This document shows, in pieces, positions 1-8,830 of a stretch of 64,000 nucleotides of DNA. The stretch comes from an uncultured Oscillospiraceae bacterium (GTDB lineage: Bacteria; Bacillota; Clostridia; Oscillospirales; Oscillospiraceae): NCBI GenBank assembly GCA_934589155.1, contig CAKTNP010000001.1, positions 93,592 to 157,591 of the forward strand, written 5' to 3'. The translations under genes were made by a program, and so were the position numbers. Under the pieces are notes generated by a model. That model was not told where the DNA came from, ran no database searches, and saw only the letters and a list, made by a program, of their open reading frames with translations. Positions within the stretch are counted from its first letter, which is position 1. Each line of letters opens with the position of its first letter.

Positions 1-26
1 CCCATGCCTTCGTCTGCTCTAAACAT
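1..26 (-). CDS. mtnA: Probable start of methylthioribose-1-phosphate isomerase (partial)
   Basis: Only the first nine codons lie in the window: a minus-strand ATG at 24-26, reading MFRADEGMG and running off the left edge. A GGAGG ribosome site sits ten bases upstream. From memory, clostridial MtnA proteins often begin with a similar DEG-containing N-terminus, and a kinase plus aldolase of the same pathway lie directly upstream, so MtnA is the expected product. MtnA isomerises 5-methylthioribose-1-phosphate to the ribulose form, the substrate of the aldolase. The identity is inferred from context; nine residues cannot prove it. Confidence 0.45.
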
Positions 27-66
27 ATTCTAGATTCCTCCATCTGGGCGGGAGACCGCCCGGTTC

Positions 67-711
67 TTACTTTTTCTTCTTTCCTCTGCTGCGCATGATC
101 TCCACGGCCTCCTCCGGCACCGTCCGGATGCCATAGCCCATGGAGTTGGCGATGCCGCAGATCTTGGCGGCGTCCTCCACGTAGATGGCCCGGACGTGAG
201 CCTGGGCCAGGGTCTTGCCGATGGCCAAGACGCCATGGTTCGCCATGAGGCAGGCGTTCCGCTCCTTCAAGGCCCGGACGGCGTTGGTGCCCACATCATC
301 GGTGCCGGGTACGGCGAAGTCCGCCACGGGCACGTCGCCTCCCAGGAAGGGGACCATCTCGATGAGGATCACGGGAACGGGCTTCTGGCACACGGCGAAG
401 GCCGTGGCGTAGGGGGAGTGGGTGTGGACCGCGGAGCAGACCTCCGGGGCCATGTCCCGGTAAATGGCGGCGTGCATCCGCCATTCGGAGGAGGGGCGGT
501 GGGGCCCCTCGATGATGGTGCCGTCCAGGGTGATGACCATGATGTCGTCCTCGGTCATGGCCTCATAGGGATAGGAGCTGGGGGTGATGTACATATATCC
601 GGTTTCGGGATCATACTCGCTGAGATTGCCGCTGGTGCCTGCAAACAGGCCCTGGCGGTAGCTCAGCAGGGTGGTGTCCAGAACTCTTTTCTTGATTTCC
701 TTCTTGATCAT
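67..711 (-). CDS. Class II aldolase/adducin family protein, probable 5-(methylthio)ribulose-1-phosphate aldolase
   Basis: A 214-residue class II (zinc) aldolase of the fuculose-phosphate aldolase/adducin family, at the usual length. Visible motifs are SGNLSEY near residue 28 (phosphate binding), a glutamate in SSEWRMH, the metal-binding HTHS near residue 95 and a further NHGV near 157. Family members split a sugar-1-phosphate into DHAP and an aldehyde. The gene lies 18 bases after mtnK, with its own GAGGTGG site. In the known DHAP shunt, MtnK, MtnA and such an aldolase convert methylthioribose or 5-deoxyribose to DHAP plus methylthioacetaldehyde or acetaldehyde. That substrate is inferred from context; the fold alone would also allow L-fuculose or rhamnulose phosphate. 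Confidence 0.75.
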   Translation of the reverse strand: MIKKEIKKRVLDTTLLSYRQGLFAGTSGNLSEYDPETGYMYITPSSYPYEAMTEDDIMVITLDGTIIEGPHRPSSEWRMHAAIYRDMAPEVCSAVHTHSPYATAFAVCQKPVPVILIEMVPFLGGDVPVADFAVPGTDDVGTNAVRALKERNACLMANHGVLAIGKTLAQAHVRAIYVEDAAKICGIANSMGYGIRTVPEEAVEIMRSRGKKKK

Positions 712-729
712 TGTTCCACCTCTTCTGCG

Positions 730-1944
730 TTAGTCCAGCTTTGCGGCTGCCCGGAGTGCCTCGGTGTACTCCTTGGGATCCATGCCCGGCCGCTGCATGG
801 TGAGCATCATGGTCTTGGCGGCCCGGACCGCGATCCGCTCGGCTCTCACCCGGGCGCCGTCCTCCAGGCTGGTGATGTCCTTGACCTTGGCGGACCCGAT
901 GACCCGGCGGATGATCTCCGTACCGGCAAACCCTGCGGCGTCTGCCACCATCTCCTCTATGAACCATCTCTGATAGTCCGCACCGGAGAACATGGGATAG
1001 TCTGCCTTGGCGGCCAGGACCAGAGCCTTCTCCCGGAACACGGTGATGGTCCGGTCCATGCAGTCCTCCAGATAAGCCAGATACTCGGCTTTTTCCTGGG
1101 ACTCCTCCATGGAGGCCTCGGCAGCGGCCCAGGCGATGGCGAAGTGGGCGATCACGTTGCCGATGTCATAGCCCGCAGGGCCGAAGTAGGCAAACTCGGG
1201 GTCCAGCACCATGGTGGAGCCCTGCTTGACGAAGATGGAGCCGCTGTGCAGGTCCCCGTGGATCAGGGCCTGGGCGTTGTCCATAAAGCCGGACTCCAGC
1301 TTGGCGGCGGCCAGCTTCAGGGCGGGATCCTGATAGAGCTCCTGTTCCAGCCAGGGTGCATTGGGGCCAAAGGGCTTGTTGGAGCCCATGGCGTTGGTGT
1401 AGGGCTCGGAGAAGACCAGCCGCTCGGAAATGGCGCACATGGAGGGATTGATGTAATCCTTGACCATGTCCTTCTTTTCCTTGGGGTCCAGCCACAGGTC
1501 GGAGGTGGGGATCAGGGTGTCCGCCAGGAACTCGCCCATATCCTGGGCCAGGGTGGGATAGATCTCATGATCCATCAGGGCGTAGCGCAGGTTCTTGTGG
1601 TCGCCCACGTCCTGCATCACCACGCAGCACATGATGGGATCGTACAGATAAACCGTGGGGATATGCCGGGGCGAGAGCTTGGATTCCAGCTGGAGGATCT
1701 GAGCCTCGATCCGGTTCCGGTCCGTGTCGGCGGCGCTGCCGGTGGACCGGGCGAATTTGTCGGCCTGCTTGATGATGATGGACTTTCCGGAGCTGTCCTT
1801 GGCCCGGAACACATAGTTGATGTTGCCGTCACCGATCTCGGAGACCTCCAGAGCGCCCTCACCGAAGTAATCGGGCAGCTTGGTGCGGATATAATCTTCC
1901 ACGTCCGCTTCGGACATGCGGAAGTGCGCAGCGTACTTTTCCAT
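730..1944 (-). CDS. mtnK: S-methyl-5-thioribose kinase
   Basis: A 404-residue protein with the MtnK layout inside the aminoglycoside phosphotransferase/choline kinase fold. GDGNINYVFR (about residues 38-47) is the nucleotide loop. IHGDLHSGSIFV (about 228-239) is the Brenner-type catalytic loop, and LDPEFAYFGPAGYDIGN (about 247-263) carries the metal-binding D-x-E. MtnK phosphorylates 5-methylthioribose at C1 with ATP; related kinases also take 5-deoxyribose. The gene starts 21 bases after the sugar permease gene with a GGGAGG ribosome site, and the aldolase follows. Coupling to an importer suggests that the pentose is scavenged from outside, not only recycled from methylthioadenosine. Length and motifs are normal. 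Confidence 0.9.
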   Translation of the reverse strand: MEKYAAHFRMSEADVEDYIRTKLPDYFGEGALEVSEIGDGNINYVFRAKDSSGKSIIIKQADKFARSTGSAADTDRNRIEAQILQLESKLSPRHIPTVYLYDPIMCCVVMQDVGDHKNLRYALMDHEIYPTLAQDMGEFLADTLIPTSDLWLDPKEKKDMVKDYINPSMCAISERLVFSEPYTNAMGSNKPFGPNAPWLEQELYQDPALKLAAAKLESGFMDNAQALIHGDLHSGSIFVKQGSTMVLDPEFAYFGPAGYDIGNVIAHFAIAWAAAEASMEESQEKAEYLAYLEDCMDRTITVFREKALVLAAKADYPMFSGADYQRWFIEEMVADAAGFAGTEIIRRVIGSAKVKDITSLEDGARVRAERIAVRAAKTMMLTMQRPGMDPKEYTEALRAAAKLD

Positions 1945-1965
1945 AATGAACCTCCCGACGATGAA

Positions 1966-2961
1966 TTAGTCTTCCTTGTTGGAGATGTAGGCGGAGATCA
2001 GAGCCACGGCCAGCACCAGGCCCTTGATGGCGGGCAGGGTGTAGTAGGGCACGCCGCACATGGTCAGACCGTTGTCCAGGATACCCACCAGCAGGGCGCC
2101 CAGCAGGGTGCCTGCGGCGTTGGGCTTCTCGGCACCGGCCACGGAACGGCCGATGAATACGGCGGCCAGAGCGGGCATCTGATAGCCGTCGGCGGCCTGG
2201 ATCTGGGCGGAGCTGTTCCGGGAGACCACCAACAGGGCGGTGATGGCGATGAACACGGCGGAGATCATACCGGCAACGAAGCGGTACCGGGCCACGGGGA
2301 TGCCGGAGAGCTTAGCGGCCTTCTTGTTGCCGCCCACGGCGTAGATGTAGCGGCCGTACTTGGTGTAGGTCAGGAACACGTGGCAGATGGCAACGCAGGC
2401 CAGCATGATGATGATGATCGTGGGGGAGGAGCCGATCTTGCCCATGATGGCGGGGATGGAGCCAACGGAGGGCTCTCCGTTGGGCCGCATCATACCGGCA
2501 GAGACGGCGCCGCCGCCGGTGTAGGTCAGGCCCAGGCCGGACAGAACGAAGGACATGGCGCAGGTGGCCAGCAGATCGGGGATCTTGCACTTGATGATCA
2601 GGCCCATGCTGATGCACTGAATGGCCATGGTCAGGATGATGTTGACCAGCATGGCCAGCCAGAAGTTCCAGCCGTACCACAGCAAAAAGCTCATGACGAA
2701 GTAGCCGGATACGGAAGCCAGGGCGCCGGCGGCCAGATCGAAGCCGCCCACGGCCAGGGTAATGGTCAGTGCCATAGCCAGAACGCAGGTGATGGACACG
2801 GACCGAAGGATCGTGATGATGTTGTCGGAGGTCAGGAAGGTGGTGGGTCTTGCGATGGTGAAGATGACGATGCAGAGAACAACAGCCAGTGCAGCGGCCC
2901 AGTTCCGCAGGAACCCGGATACGCTGAATTTGTTTTTCTTAAGCGTTTTCGTGTTATTCAT
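1966..2961 (-). CDS. Ribose-type ABC transporter permease
   Basis: A 331-residue, very hydrophobic protein of the RbsC/BPD_transp_2 family with about eight to ten predicted membrane spans. ATG at 2961 (MNNTKTLKK) is chosen because upstream in-frame codons lie inside the ATPase gene and show no hydrophobic character. The start overlaps the end of the ATPase gene by eight bases, indicating translational coupling. RbsC-type permeases form a homodimer in the membrane and take pentoses or nucleoside-like sugars from a lipoprotein receptor. The downstream mtnK points to methylthioribose or a 5-deoxypentose as cargo, which is inference. Confidence 0.88.
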   Translation of the reverse strand: MNNTKTLKKNKFSVSGFLRNWAAALAVVLCIVIFTIARPTTFLTSDNIITILRSVSITCVLAMALTITLAVGGFDLAAGALASVSGYFVMSFLLWYGWNFWLAMLVNIILTMAIQCISMGLIIKCKIPDLLATCAMSFVLSGLGLTYTGGGAVSAGMMRPNGEPSVGSIPAIMGKIGSSPTIIIIMLACVAICHVFLTYTKYGRYIYAVGGNKKAAKLSGIPVARYRFVAGMISAVFIAITALLVVSRNSSAQIQAADGYQMPALAAVFIGRSVAGAEKPNAAGTLLGALLVGILDNGLTMCGVPYYTLPAIKGLVLAVALISAYISNKED

Positions 2962-4468
2962 TGTTTTTCTGACCTCCGGTAGAATAGAACATGATTTCGT
3001 CTTCGTTGGTTTTTGCGGTTTCCAGCTCGGCCGTGACCTTGCCGTCGAACATGACGTATACCCGGTCGGTGATGGACAGGATCTCGTCGGTCTCACTGGT
3101 GATGTAGATAGCGCACTTGCCTGCCGCGGCGATTTCGCCGATCAGGCGGAAAATGTCGGTCTTGGCGCCGACGTCGACGCCCTTGGTGGGCTCGTCGAAG
3201 ATGTACACGTCGCAGTCCGCGGCCAGCCACTTGCCGACGACCACTTTCTGCTGGTTGCCGCCGGAGAGGTTTGCCACCTTCTGCAGGGGGGAGGGGGTCT
3301 TGATGTCCATGGACTCGATGAAGCGGTCGGCATTGGCCATCTGCTTTTTCTTGCTGAGCCAGATGCCGTTGCTGTACTTGGACAGGGAGGCGGCCACCAG
3401 GTTAAAGGCCACGGTCTCGTCCACCAGAACGCCTTCCTTCCGGCGTTCTTCCGGTACCAGGCCAATGCCGCAGTTGACGGCGTCGGTGGGGATATTGATC
3501 TTCAGCTCTTTGCCGTGGAGGAACACGGAGCCGCTTTTCTTTTTCCGGTCGCCGAAGATGGTCTTGGACAACTCGGTCTTGCCTGCGCCCACCAGGCCGC
3601 TGATGCCGACGATCTCGCCGGCCCGGGCATAGAGGGATACGCCGTTGACCATGCCGTCCTCGTCGTACAGGTCCTTGACCTCGAAGTCGACATCGCCGAT
3701 CTTGGTCTGGACCTTGGGGAAGTTCTCGTCAAAGGTACGGCCCAGCATTTTGGTAACAATGGAGTTGATGGACCGGCTGGGGTCCAGGGGGCCGTTTTCC
3801 ACCACTTGGCCGTTGCGCATGATGGTGATGCTGCTGCAGATCTGCTTGACTTCCTGAAGCCGGTGAGAAATGAAAACAATGGCGATGTCCTCGGTCTTTC
3901 TCAGATGCTCTACCATTTCAAACAGACGCTCCGTTTCCGCGGTGCTCAGGGGGGCGGTAGGCTCGTCGAGGATCAGGAAATTACATTCGCCCTGAACGGC
4001 CCGCGCAATGAGGACCATCTGCTTCTGGGCCAGGGACAGGGAGCCGACCAGCCGGTTCACATCAATGTCGATGTGCAGCCTGTCCAGAACGGCCTTGGCT
4101 TCCTTGCGGATCTGGGGCCAGTTCACGGCGGGCTTGCCCTTCATGCCCACAATGAGCTTGTTCATCATGATGTTCTCCGCCACGGTCTGGGAGGGGAACA
4201 AGGCCATATCGACCTCCTGATACACGATCTCAATGCCCAGGGCTTTGGCGGCGGCGGGGGTCCGCAGCTCCACTTTTTTGCCGTCCAGGAAAACCTCTCC
4301 GGTATAGCCTGGATTTGCGCCGGCGAAAACTTTCATCAGCGTGGATTTGCCTGCGCCGTTGGCGCCGACCACCGCACGGATCTCTCCGGTGTTCAGCTCG
4401 AAGTCCACATCGGACAGAGCCTTTACGCCGGGAAACTCAATGGATACTTTTTTCGCTTCCAGTTTCAT
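2954..4468 (-). CDS. Ribose-type ABC transporter, double-domain ATPase
   Basis: A 504-residue RbsA/MglA-like protein with two fused ABC cassettes. The first has Walker A GANGAGKST near residue 39, signature LSLAQKQ near 141 and Walker B LILDEPTAP near 165. The second has GAGKTELSK near 290, LSGGNQQK near 402 and IFDEPTKGVDVG near 425. ATG at 4468 (MKLEAKKVS) follows an AAAGGAG site; the longer frame upstream has no such site. Paired cassettes of this kind energise sugar import together with the adjacent permease. As in RbsA, the first signature is degenerate (SLAQKQ rather than SGGQ). Confidence 0.92.
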   Translation of the reverse strand: MKLEAKKVSIEFPGVKALSDVDFELNTGEIRAVVGANGAGKSTLMKVFAGANPGYTGEVFLDGKKVELRTPAAAKALGIEIVYQEVDMALFPSQTVAENIMMNKLIVGMKGKPAVNWPQIRKEAKAVLDRLHIDIDVNRLVGSLSLAQKQMVLIARAVQGECNFLILDEPTAPLSTAETERLFEMVEHLRKTEDIAIVFISHRLQEVKQICSSITIMRNGQVVENGPLDPSRSINSIVTKMLGRTFDENFPKVQTKIGDVDFEVKDLYDEDGMVNGVSLYARAGEIVGISGLVGAGKTELSKTIFGDRKKKSGSVFLHGKELKINIPTDAVNCGIGLVPEERRKEGVLVDETVAFNLVAASLSKYSNGIWLSKKKQMANADRFIESMDIKTPSPLQKVANLSGGNQQKVVVGKWLAADCDVYIFDEPTKGVDVGAKTDIFRLIGEIAAAGKCAIYITSETDEILSITDRVYVMFDGKVTAELETAKTNEDEIMFYSTGGQKNNE

Positions 4469-4546
4469 TTCTCGGTGAAACTCCTTTCGGAAAAATAGCG
4501 GATGCTGGGGACTCATCTGAATTCCCAGCATCCGCAAATCGGTTAC

Positions 4547-5710
4547 TTACTTCGCTGCAATGTAGGGGGCCATCCAGTCGGGAATGTGGTCGTTGTTGAT
4601 GCCGTAGCCTTCCACGACATCGCCCAGGTTGGTGACGTTGGAATCGGAGGTGAGCTGATCGTAGGTCACCAGGGAGGGAGTCAGGTTGTAAACGGGCTCG
4701 GTCTCCTCGCCCATGAGCTTCATGGCCAAGATCCGGATGCCCTGCTGGCCGATGGTGGTGAAGTCCACGGTGGCGCAGGCCTGCCAGACGTTGGAGCCGT
4801 CGATCATGAAGTTGATGTCCTGGTTGGAGATGTCAACGGACACCATGGGGATGTCGGTACGGCCGGCTTCCTTCATGGCAACGTAGGCGCCTCTGCCATA
4901 GGCATCATAGCAGCACCACAGACCGTCAATGGAACCGACGGCGTACTTGGGCAGGGTGGCGGACATAACGTCGGACATGCTGGACTCGCCGTTCTTGGGG
5001 TCGGAGGGGGCGATGACTTCCACGGTCTCGATGAGGCCCTTGTCCTCGTACTCCTTGTAGCCTTCCTGACGACGATCAAAGGGAGCAATGCCGGGGCCGC
5101 GCCAGATCTTCAGCAGCTTGATGGGCTCGCCGGCCTCGACCTTTTCGGGGTACAGGCTCAGCAGGTAATCCAGCAGCATTCTGGCCATATCCTGGTCGTT
5201 CTGGAACATCTGAGTTACGTTATCCACGGAACCGTTGACGTTGGCGCCGGACTCATCGACGAACTGGGTGTCGAAGCAGACGACCTCGATGCCCTTGTTC
5301 CGCAGGTCGGTGACCAGAGCCAGAGCGGACTCCTGGTTGCCGTGGCTCAGGAACATGCCGTCGTAACCCTGGTTGGAGCAGGCGGCCACGGTGTCCTGGA
5401 ACTTGGTGTTGTCGGTGTCGGTGAAGTAGACGTCCACGGTGGCGCCCAGAGCCTCGGCGGTCTCCTTGGCGGAGTTGGCAGCCATCTGGAAGATGTCACT
5501 GGACACGACGTTCAGGATGTAGGCGAACTTCTTGCCTGCCAGGGGCAGGGCGTCGGCAGCGGGCTCGGTGCCCTTGGTCTCGCCGTTCGTGCCGGCGGGA
5601 GTGGTTTCGGTCTTCGGTGCGGTCGTTGTGGGGGTCTGGTTGGAAGAGCAGCCGGCCAGCATTGCCAGCGCCATGACCAGGACCAGGCCCAGAGCCAGGA
5701 TCTTTTTCAT
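4547..5710 (-). CDS. Sugar ABC transporter substrate-binding lipoprotein
   Basis: A 387-residue periplasmic-binding-protein-like type I receptor. It opens with a lipoprotein signal (MKKILALG, then the lipobox LAGC with Cys near residue 20) and a Thr/Pro/Gly-rich linker, so it should be tethered outside the membrane by diacylglycerol. The body has RbsB-like features such as the FAYILNVVSSD first strand and NQDINFMIDGS near the C-terminus. It is the first gene of the importer unit, with its own TTGACA/TACTTT promoter and an ACAACAT box inside the promoter spacer. Receptor first, then ATPase and permease, is typical. The ligand is not readable from the sequence. Confidence 0.88.
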   Translation of the reverse strand: MKKILALGLVLVMALAMLAGCSSNQTPTTTAPKTETTPAGTNGETKGTEPAADALPLAGKKFAYILNVVSSDIFQMAANSAKETAEALGATVDVYFTDTDNTKFQDTVAACSNQGYDGMFLSHGNQESALALVTDLRNKGIEVVCFDTQFVDESGANVNGSVDNVTQMFQNDQDMARMLLDYLLSLYPEKVEAGEPIKLLKIWRGPGIAPFDRRQEGYKEYEDKGLIETVEVIAPSDPKNGESSMSDVMSATLPKYAVGSIDGLWCCYDAYGRGAYVAMKEAGRTDIPMVSVDISNQDINFMIDGSNVWQACATVDFTTIGQQGIRILAMKLMGEETEPVYNLTPSLVTYDQLTSDSNVTNLGDVVEGYGINNDHIPDWMAPYIAAK

Positions 5711-5760
5711 TTTCTTTCCTCCATTGTGTTTGTTTTGGGGTTTGGGAACCTTGCATGAAT

Positions 5761-5789
5761 AAAGTACAACATACTTCCCCAAATGTCAA
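5761..5789 (-). promoter_or_regulatory. Promoter of the importer/mtnK unit
   Basis: On the minus strand TTGACA (5784-5789) and TACTTT (5761-5766) are separated by exactly 17 bases, giving a start near 5754, about 45 bases before the lipoprotein gene. The spacer contains ACAACAT on the plus strand, the motif repeated in the palindrome at 5824-5869 and at the 10.2 kb promoter. Confidence 0.75.
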
Positions 5790-5823
5790 CAATTTTCAAA
5801 GCCGGAGAAGCGAATTCTACAAA

Positions 5824-5869
5824 ATGCACTTGACAACATGTGGAAAATTGTGCATGTTGTCAAGTGCAT
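5824..5869. promoter_or_regulatory. 17-bp perfect inverted repeat, putative operator or terminator
   Basis: Arms of 17 bases (5824-5840 and 5853-5869, centred on TTGACAACATG) are perfectly complementary around a 12-base spacer. The palindrome lies between the stop of the flavoenzyme gene and the importer promoter. Its ACAACAT core recurs in both promoters of this region, which argues for a repressor site. A short TTTT after the minus-strand stem allows a weak terminator function as well. Confidence 0.6.
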
Positions 5870-5878
5870 GATGTGGGA

Positions 5879-7198
5879 TTATTTGGAGGCGTTGGCGGCG
5901 ATCAGAATGGCGTCCCAGACGGAGGCGAAGGGAGGGGCGTAACCCAGATCCATAAAGCCCAGCTCGTTCGTGGTCATGCCCCGGTCAATGGCGCAGGCGA
6001 ACACGTCGATCCGCAGGGCCGTCTCCTTGGCACCCATGAGCTGAGCGCCCAGGATCCTCTTGGTGTCGGGATCGTAGATGAGCTTGACCGTAATGACCGC
6101 GGGGTCCGGATAGTAAATGGCGTGGGACCGGGCGGTAACGGTGTTGGCCTTATAGGGGATCCCCTGGGCCTTGGCCGTCTTTTCGTTGACGCCGGTGCAG
6201 GCAAATTCCAGACCCATGAGCCGCAGCATGGAGGTGCCCAGAGCCCGGTCGAAGCATACGGGCTTGCCCAGCATACTGTCTCCGGCCAGCCGGCCCTGCT
6301 TGTTGGCGTTGGTGCCCAGGGGCAGATATACGGGCTTCTGCAGCACCCGGTGCAGCACCGTGGCGCAGTCTCCCGCGGCGTAGATGTCGGGGTCGCTGGT
6401 CCGCATGGCGGTGTCGGTGATAAGGGCGCCGTTGGGCAGCTTGTCCACCCCCTCGATCATCCGGGTATTGGGCCGGACGCCGATGGAGAGAATGACGGCG
6501 TCGGCCTTGACCTCGCCCCCGTCGGTGAGGACGGCGGTGACATGGCCGTTGTCTCCTGCAAAGCCCGTGACCCGCTGGGACAGGCATACTTTGACGCCAT
6601 GCTTCTGGAGCTCCGCCACGGCAGCCTCGCCGAACTCGTCGTCAAAGGTAGTCAGCACGTGGTCCGCCGCCTCTACGATGGTCAGGGACCGGACCTTCCG
6701 AAGCAGGCACGCCTCCGCCAGCTCCAGGCCGATGTAGCCGCCGCCGACGATGACGATGTCCTTGTCGGGGCCCAGGGCGGGCTTCAGGGCCGCCGCATGC
6801 TCCAGAGTCTTCAGGGGATAGATGCCCTGAAGGTCGATGCCGGGCAGGGGTGGCATAATGGGGGAGGAGCCGGTGGATACCAGCAGCTTGTCATAGGAGA
6901 CCTCAAAGGTCTCGCCGCCGCAGTGACCGGATACGGTCTTGCGCTCCCGGTCTACCTTCTCCACCTCATGGCCCAGGCGCACGTCAATGCCCTGCTCCCG
7001 GAACTTTTCCACAGGGCGGATCTTCATCCGGTTTAAGTCCGGGTTCAGGTCCGCGATATAATAGGGCATGCCGCAGGCGCCGTAGGATACGGTCTCGGTC
7101 TTTTCCAGAACGATGACCTCCGTGTCCGGCGCCTTCCGCTTCATGCGGGAGGCGGCGCTCATACCGGCGGCGTTGCCGCCTAAGATCACAACTTTCAT
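5879..7198 (-). CDS. FAD-dependent pyridine nucleotide-disulfide oxidoreductase (CoA-disulfide reductase/NADH oxidase type)
   Basis: A 439-residue flavoprotein. An N-terminal FAD-binding GGNAAGMSAASR (from residue 6), a redox motif SYGACGMPYY with a single Cys near residue 43, an NAD(P) site VGGGYIGLELAEA near 150, a second FAD motif AAGDCA near 280 and a C-terminal dimerisation domain are all visible. The lone cysteine is the hallmark of CoA-disulfide reductases, NADH oxidases and NAD(P)H sulfur reductases, not of glutathione reductases. ATG at 7198 overlaps the DUF35 gene stop by four bases. Next to a thiolase and a CoA-acylating dehydrogenase it may keep CoA reduced or act on a sulfur by-product; that role is inference. 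Confidence 0.85.
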   Translation of the reverse strand: MKVVILGGNAAGMSAASRMKRKAPDTEVIVLEKTETVSYGACGMPYYIADLNPDLNRMKIRPVEKFREQGIDVRLGHEVEKVDRERKTVSGHCGGETFEVSYDKLLVSTGSSPIMPPLPGIDLQGIYPLKTLEHAAALKPALGPDKDIVIVGGGYIGLELAEACLLRKVRSLTIVEAADHVLTTFDDEFGEAAVAELQKHGVKVCLSQRVTGFAGDNGHVTAVLTDGGEVKADAVILSIGVRPNTRMIEGVDKLPNGALITDTAMRTSDPDIYAAGDCATVLHRVLQKPVYLPLGTNANKQGRLAGDSMLGKPVCFDRALGTSMLRLMGLEFACTGVNEKTAKAQGIPYKANTVTARSHAIYYPDPAVITVKLIYDPDTKRILGAQLMGAKETALRIDVFACAIDRGMTTNELGFMDLGYAPPFASVWDAILIAANASK

Positions 7199-7620
7199 TC
7201 TTTGTCCCTCCGGATCACAAATACGGGCCGGGTGTACTCGGCGCCGTCGCACCACCGCAGCTCCACGGGCAGGCCGCAGCGCAGCTCTTCCACGTCGCAG
7301 TCCACGATGTTGGTGATCATCCGGGCGCCCTCGTCCAGGTCCACCGCCGCCACCACATAGGGGAGCTTCTCCTCTACGGCGGGGTGGAAGGCCCGGCGGA
7401 ACACCTCCCAGGAATAGATGGTGCCCTTGCCGCTCATTTCCGTCAGCTCCAGGTCCTCACTGAGGCAGTTGGGGCACAGGTATTGGGCGGGCCAGATGAC
7501 CTTGCCGCACTTGCGGCACTTCTGCAGCATCAGCTTGTGGTTTTTGCAGCCTTCCCAGAAGGCCTTGGTGTCGCCGGAAATTCGGGGCGCGAAGAACTCC
7601 TGCATTTCGATCTTTTCCAT
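7195..7620 (-). CDS. Zn-ribbon/OB-fold DUF35 protein, thiolase partner
   Basis: A 141-residue protein with a rubredoxin-like zinc ribbon (Cys at about 35, 38, 49 and 52) followed by an OB-fold reading GKGTIYSWEVFRRAFHPAV. This is the DUF35/ChsH2 arrangement. Such proteins sit next to SCP2-type thiolases and in known cases hold the thiolase and bind its acyl-CoA. It starts one base after the thiolase stop (7622), and its own end overlaps the flavoenzyme start by four bases. The acyl group it handles is unknown; the pathway context suggests acetyl- or methylthioacetyl-CoA. Confidence 0.85.
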   Translation of the reverse strand: MEKIEMQEFFAPRISGDTKAFWEGCKNHKLMLQKCRKCGKVIWPAQYLCPNCLSEDLELTEMSGKGTIYSWEVFRRAFHPAVEEKLPYVVAAVDLDEGARMITNIVDCDVEELRCGLPVELRWCDGAEYTRPVFVIRRDKE

Positions 7621-7621
7621 G

Positions 7622-8809
7622 TTACTTGGCCTCCCTTCCCAGCACCAGGGTGGCGTGGCTGTGGAACACACCGCCGTTGTCGCTGCATACGATGATCTCC
7701 GGCGCCTTGGTGCCGGCCACGGTGCCCAGCTGCCGGTCGCCGCATTCGCCCCGGAGCTGCATGACGGCCTCGGCCACAGGGGTCAGGCCCATGAAGTAGC
7801 CCTCGGACAGCATGCCGCCGGAGGTGTTCACCGGGAATTCGCCGCCGGGGCCCAGCCGCTCCGCGGTCAGGAAGTCCCGGACCTCCTCCCGGCGGAAGAA
7901 GCCGTAGTCCCGCAGGGTGGCCTCCACGGTGTAGGTGAAGCAGTCGTAGAGCTCGCAGGCGTCCACGTCCTTGTGGGTGATGCCCGCCATCCGGAAGGCC
8001 ATGCGGCTGGCCTCCGCCGCGGCGGTGTTCTCGTCCTCCACGTTCATGCGATAGGCGGAAATGGGCCGGTTGGCGCTGCCGATGCCCCGGAGATAGACGG
8101 GGGCGTGGTTCAGACCCTTGGCGTTCTCCGCCAGGGTCAGTACGATGGCCCGGCCGCCGTCGGAGGAGGGGGTGGCGTCTAAGAGCCGGAAGGGATCGAT
8201 GACCGGCGCGGCGCTGAAGTAGCCCTCATAGTCCAGGGGCTTGCCGTACATACCGGCCATGGGGTTCAGCTGCGCCCAGCGCCGCTGTGCCACGGAGATC
8301 TCCTTCCAGACCTCGGGGCCGGTGCCGTAGGTCTCCATGGCCCGCCGGGCCAGCATGGCGTATTTTGCCATGGTGCTCAGGTCGCCGTAGGCCGCCAGCT
8401 CGTCCGTAGCCTTGCCGCCGGATAGCTCCTTGACGAAGCTCCGGTGGCCGCTGCGGGAATTGTCGCCGTAGGAGATGACCACGTATTTCACGAGCCGGCT
8501 CATGAGCAGGCCCACGGAGTAGAACAGCCAGCTCCGGGTGCACTGATGCTCCTGGCTGATGAGGGTGGGGCTCACGCCCAACTGCTCGCCTACGGTAAAG
8601 GCCGTGGTCTCATAGTCCCCGCCGATGGCGTCAAAGTGCCGGTAGAGGACCATGGCTCCGATGTCGTCTTTGCTGATCCCGGCGTCGCGGATGGCGTTCC
8701 GAATGGCTTCGATGTGGAAGCTGGCGGCGGTGCGGCCGGGGATCTTGCCCTGGGGCGTGTATCCCACGCCCACAATGGCGATCTGGTTCTTCAGATAGTC
8801 CAGAGACAT
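7622..8809 (-). CDS. SCP2-type thiolase family protein
   Basis: A 395-residue thiolase-fold protein of the SCP-x/archaeal acetyl-CoA acetyltransferase group (COG0183). The N-terminal IAIVGVGYTPQGKI, a Cys at about residue 90 in the nucleophile region, the CELYDCFTYTVE segment near 276 and NTSGGMLSEGY near 328 fit the family. Family members condense or cleave acyl-CoAs with the DUF35 protein as partner. It lies 21 bases after the aldehyde dehydrogenase gene and would receive that enzyme's acyl-CoA. Whether it is a true thiolase or a related acyltransferase is not clear, because the active-site surroundings differ from classical thiolases. Confidence 0.82.
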   Translation of the reverse strand: MSLDYLKNQIAIVGVGYTPQGKIPGRTAASFHIEAIRNAIRDAGISKDDIGAMVLYRHFDAIGGDYETTAFTVGEQLGVSPTLISQEHQCTRSWLFYSVGLLMSRLVKYVVISYGDNSRSGHRSFVKELSGGKATDELAAYGDLSTMAKYAMLARRAMETYGTGPEVWKEISVAQRRWAQLNPMAGMYGKPLDYEGYFSAAPVIDPFRLLDATPSSDGGRAIVLTLAENAKGLNHAPVYLRGIGSANRPISAYRMNVEDENTAAAEASRMAFRMAGITHKDVDACELYDCFTYTVEATLRDYGFFRREEVRDFLTAERLGPGGEFPVNTSGGMLSEGYFMGLTPVAEAVMQLRGECGDRQLGTVAGTKAPEIIVCSDNGGVFHSHATLVLGREAK

Positions 8810-8830
8810 AATAAAAGTGTTCCTTTCTCC

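Noticed and set aside
196..2982. Long plus-strand open frame of 928 codons opposite the kinase and permease genes
   Set aside because: His/Gly/Asp-rich translation without domains, typical of the antisense of high-GC genes; the minus strand holds clear families with ribosome sites.
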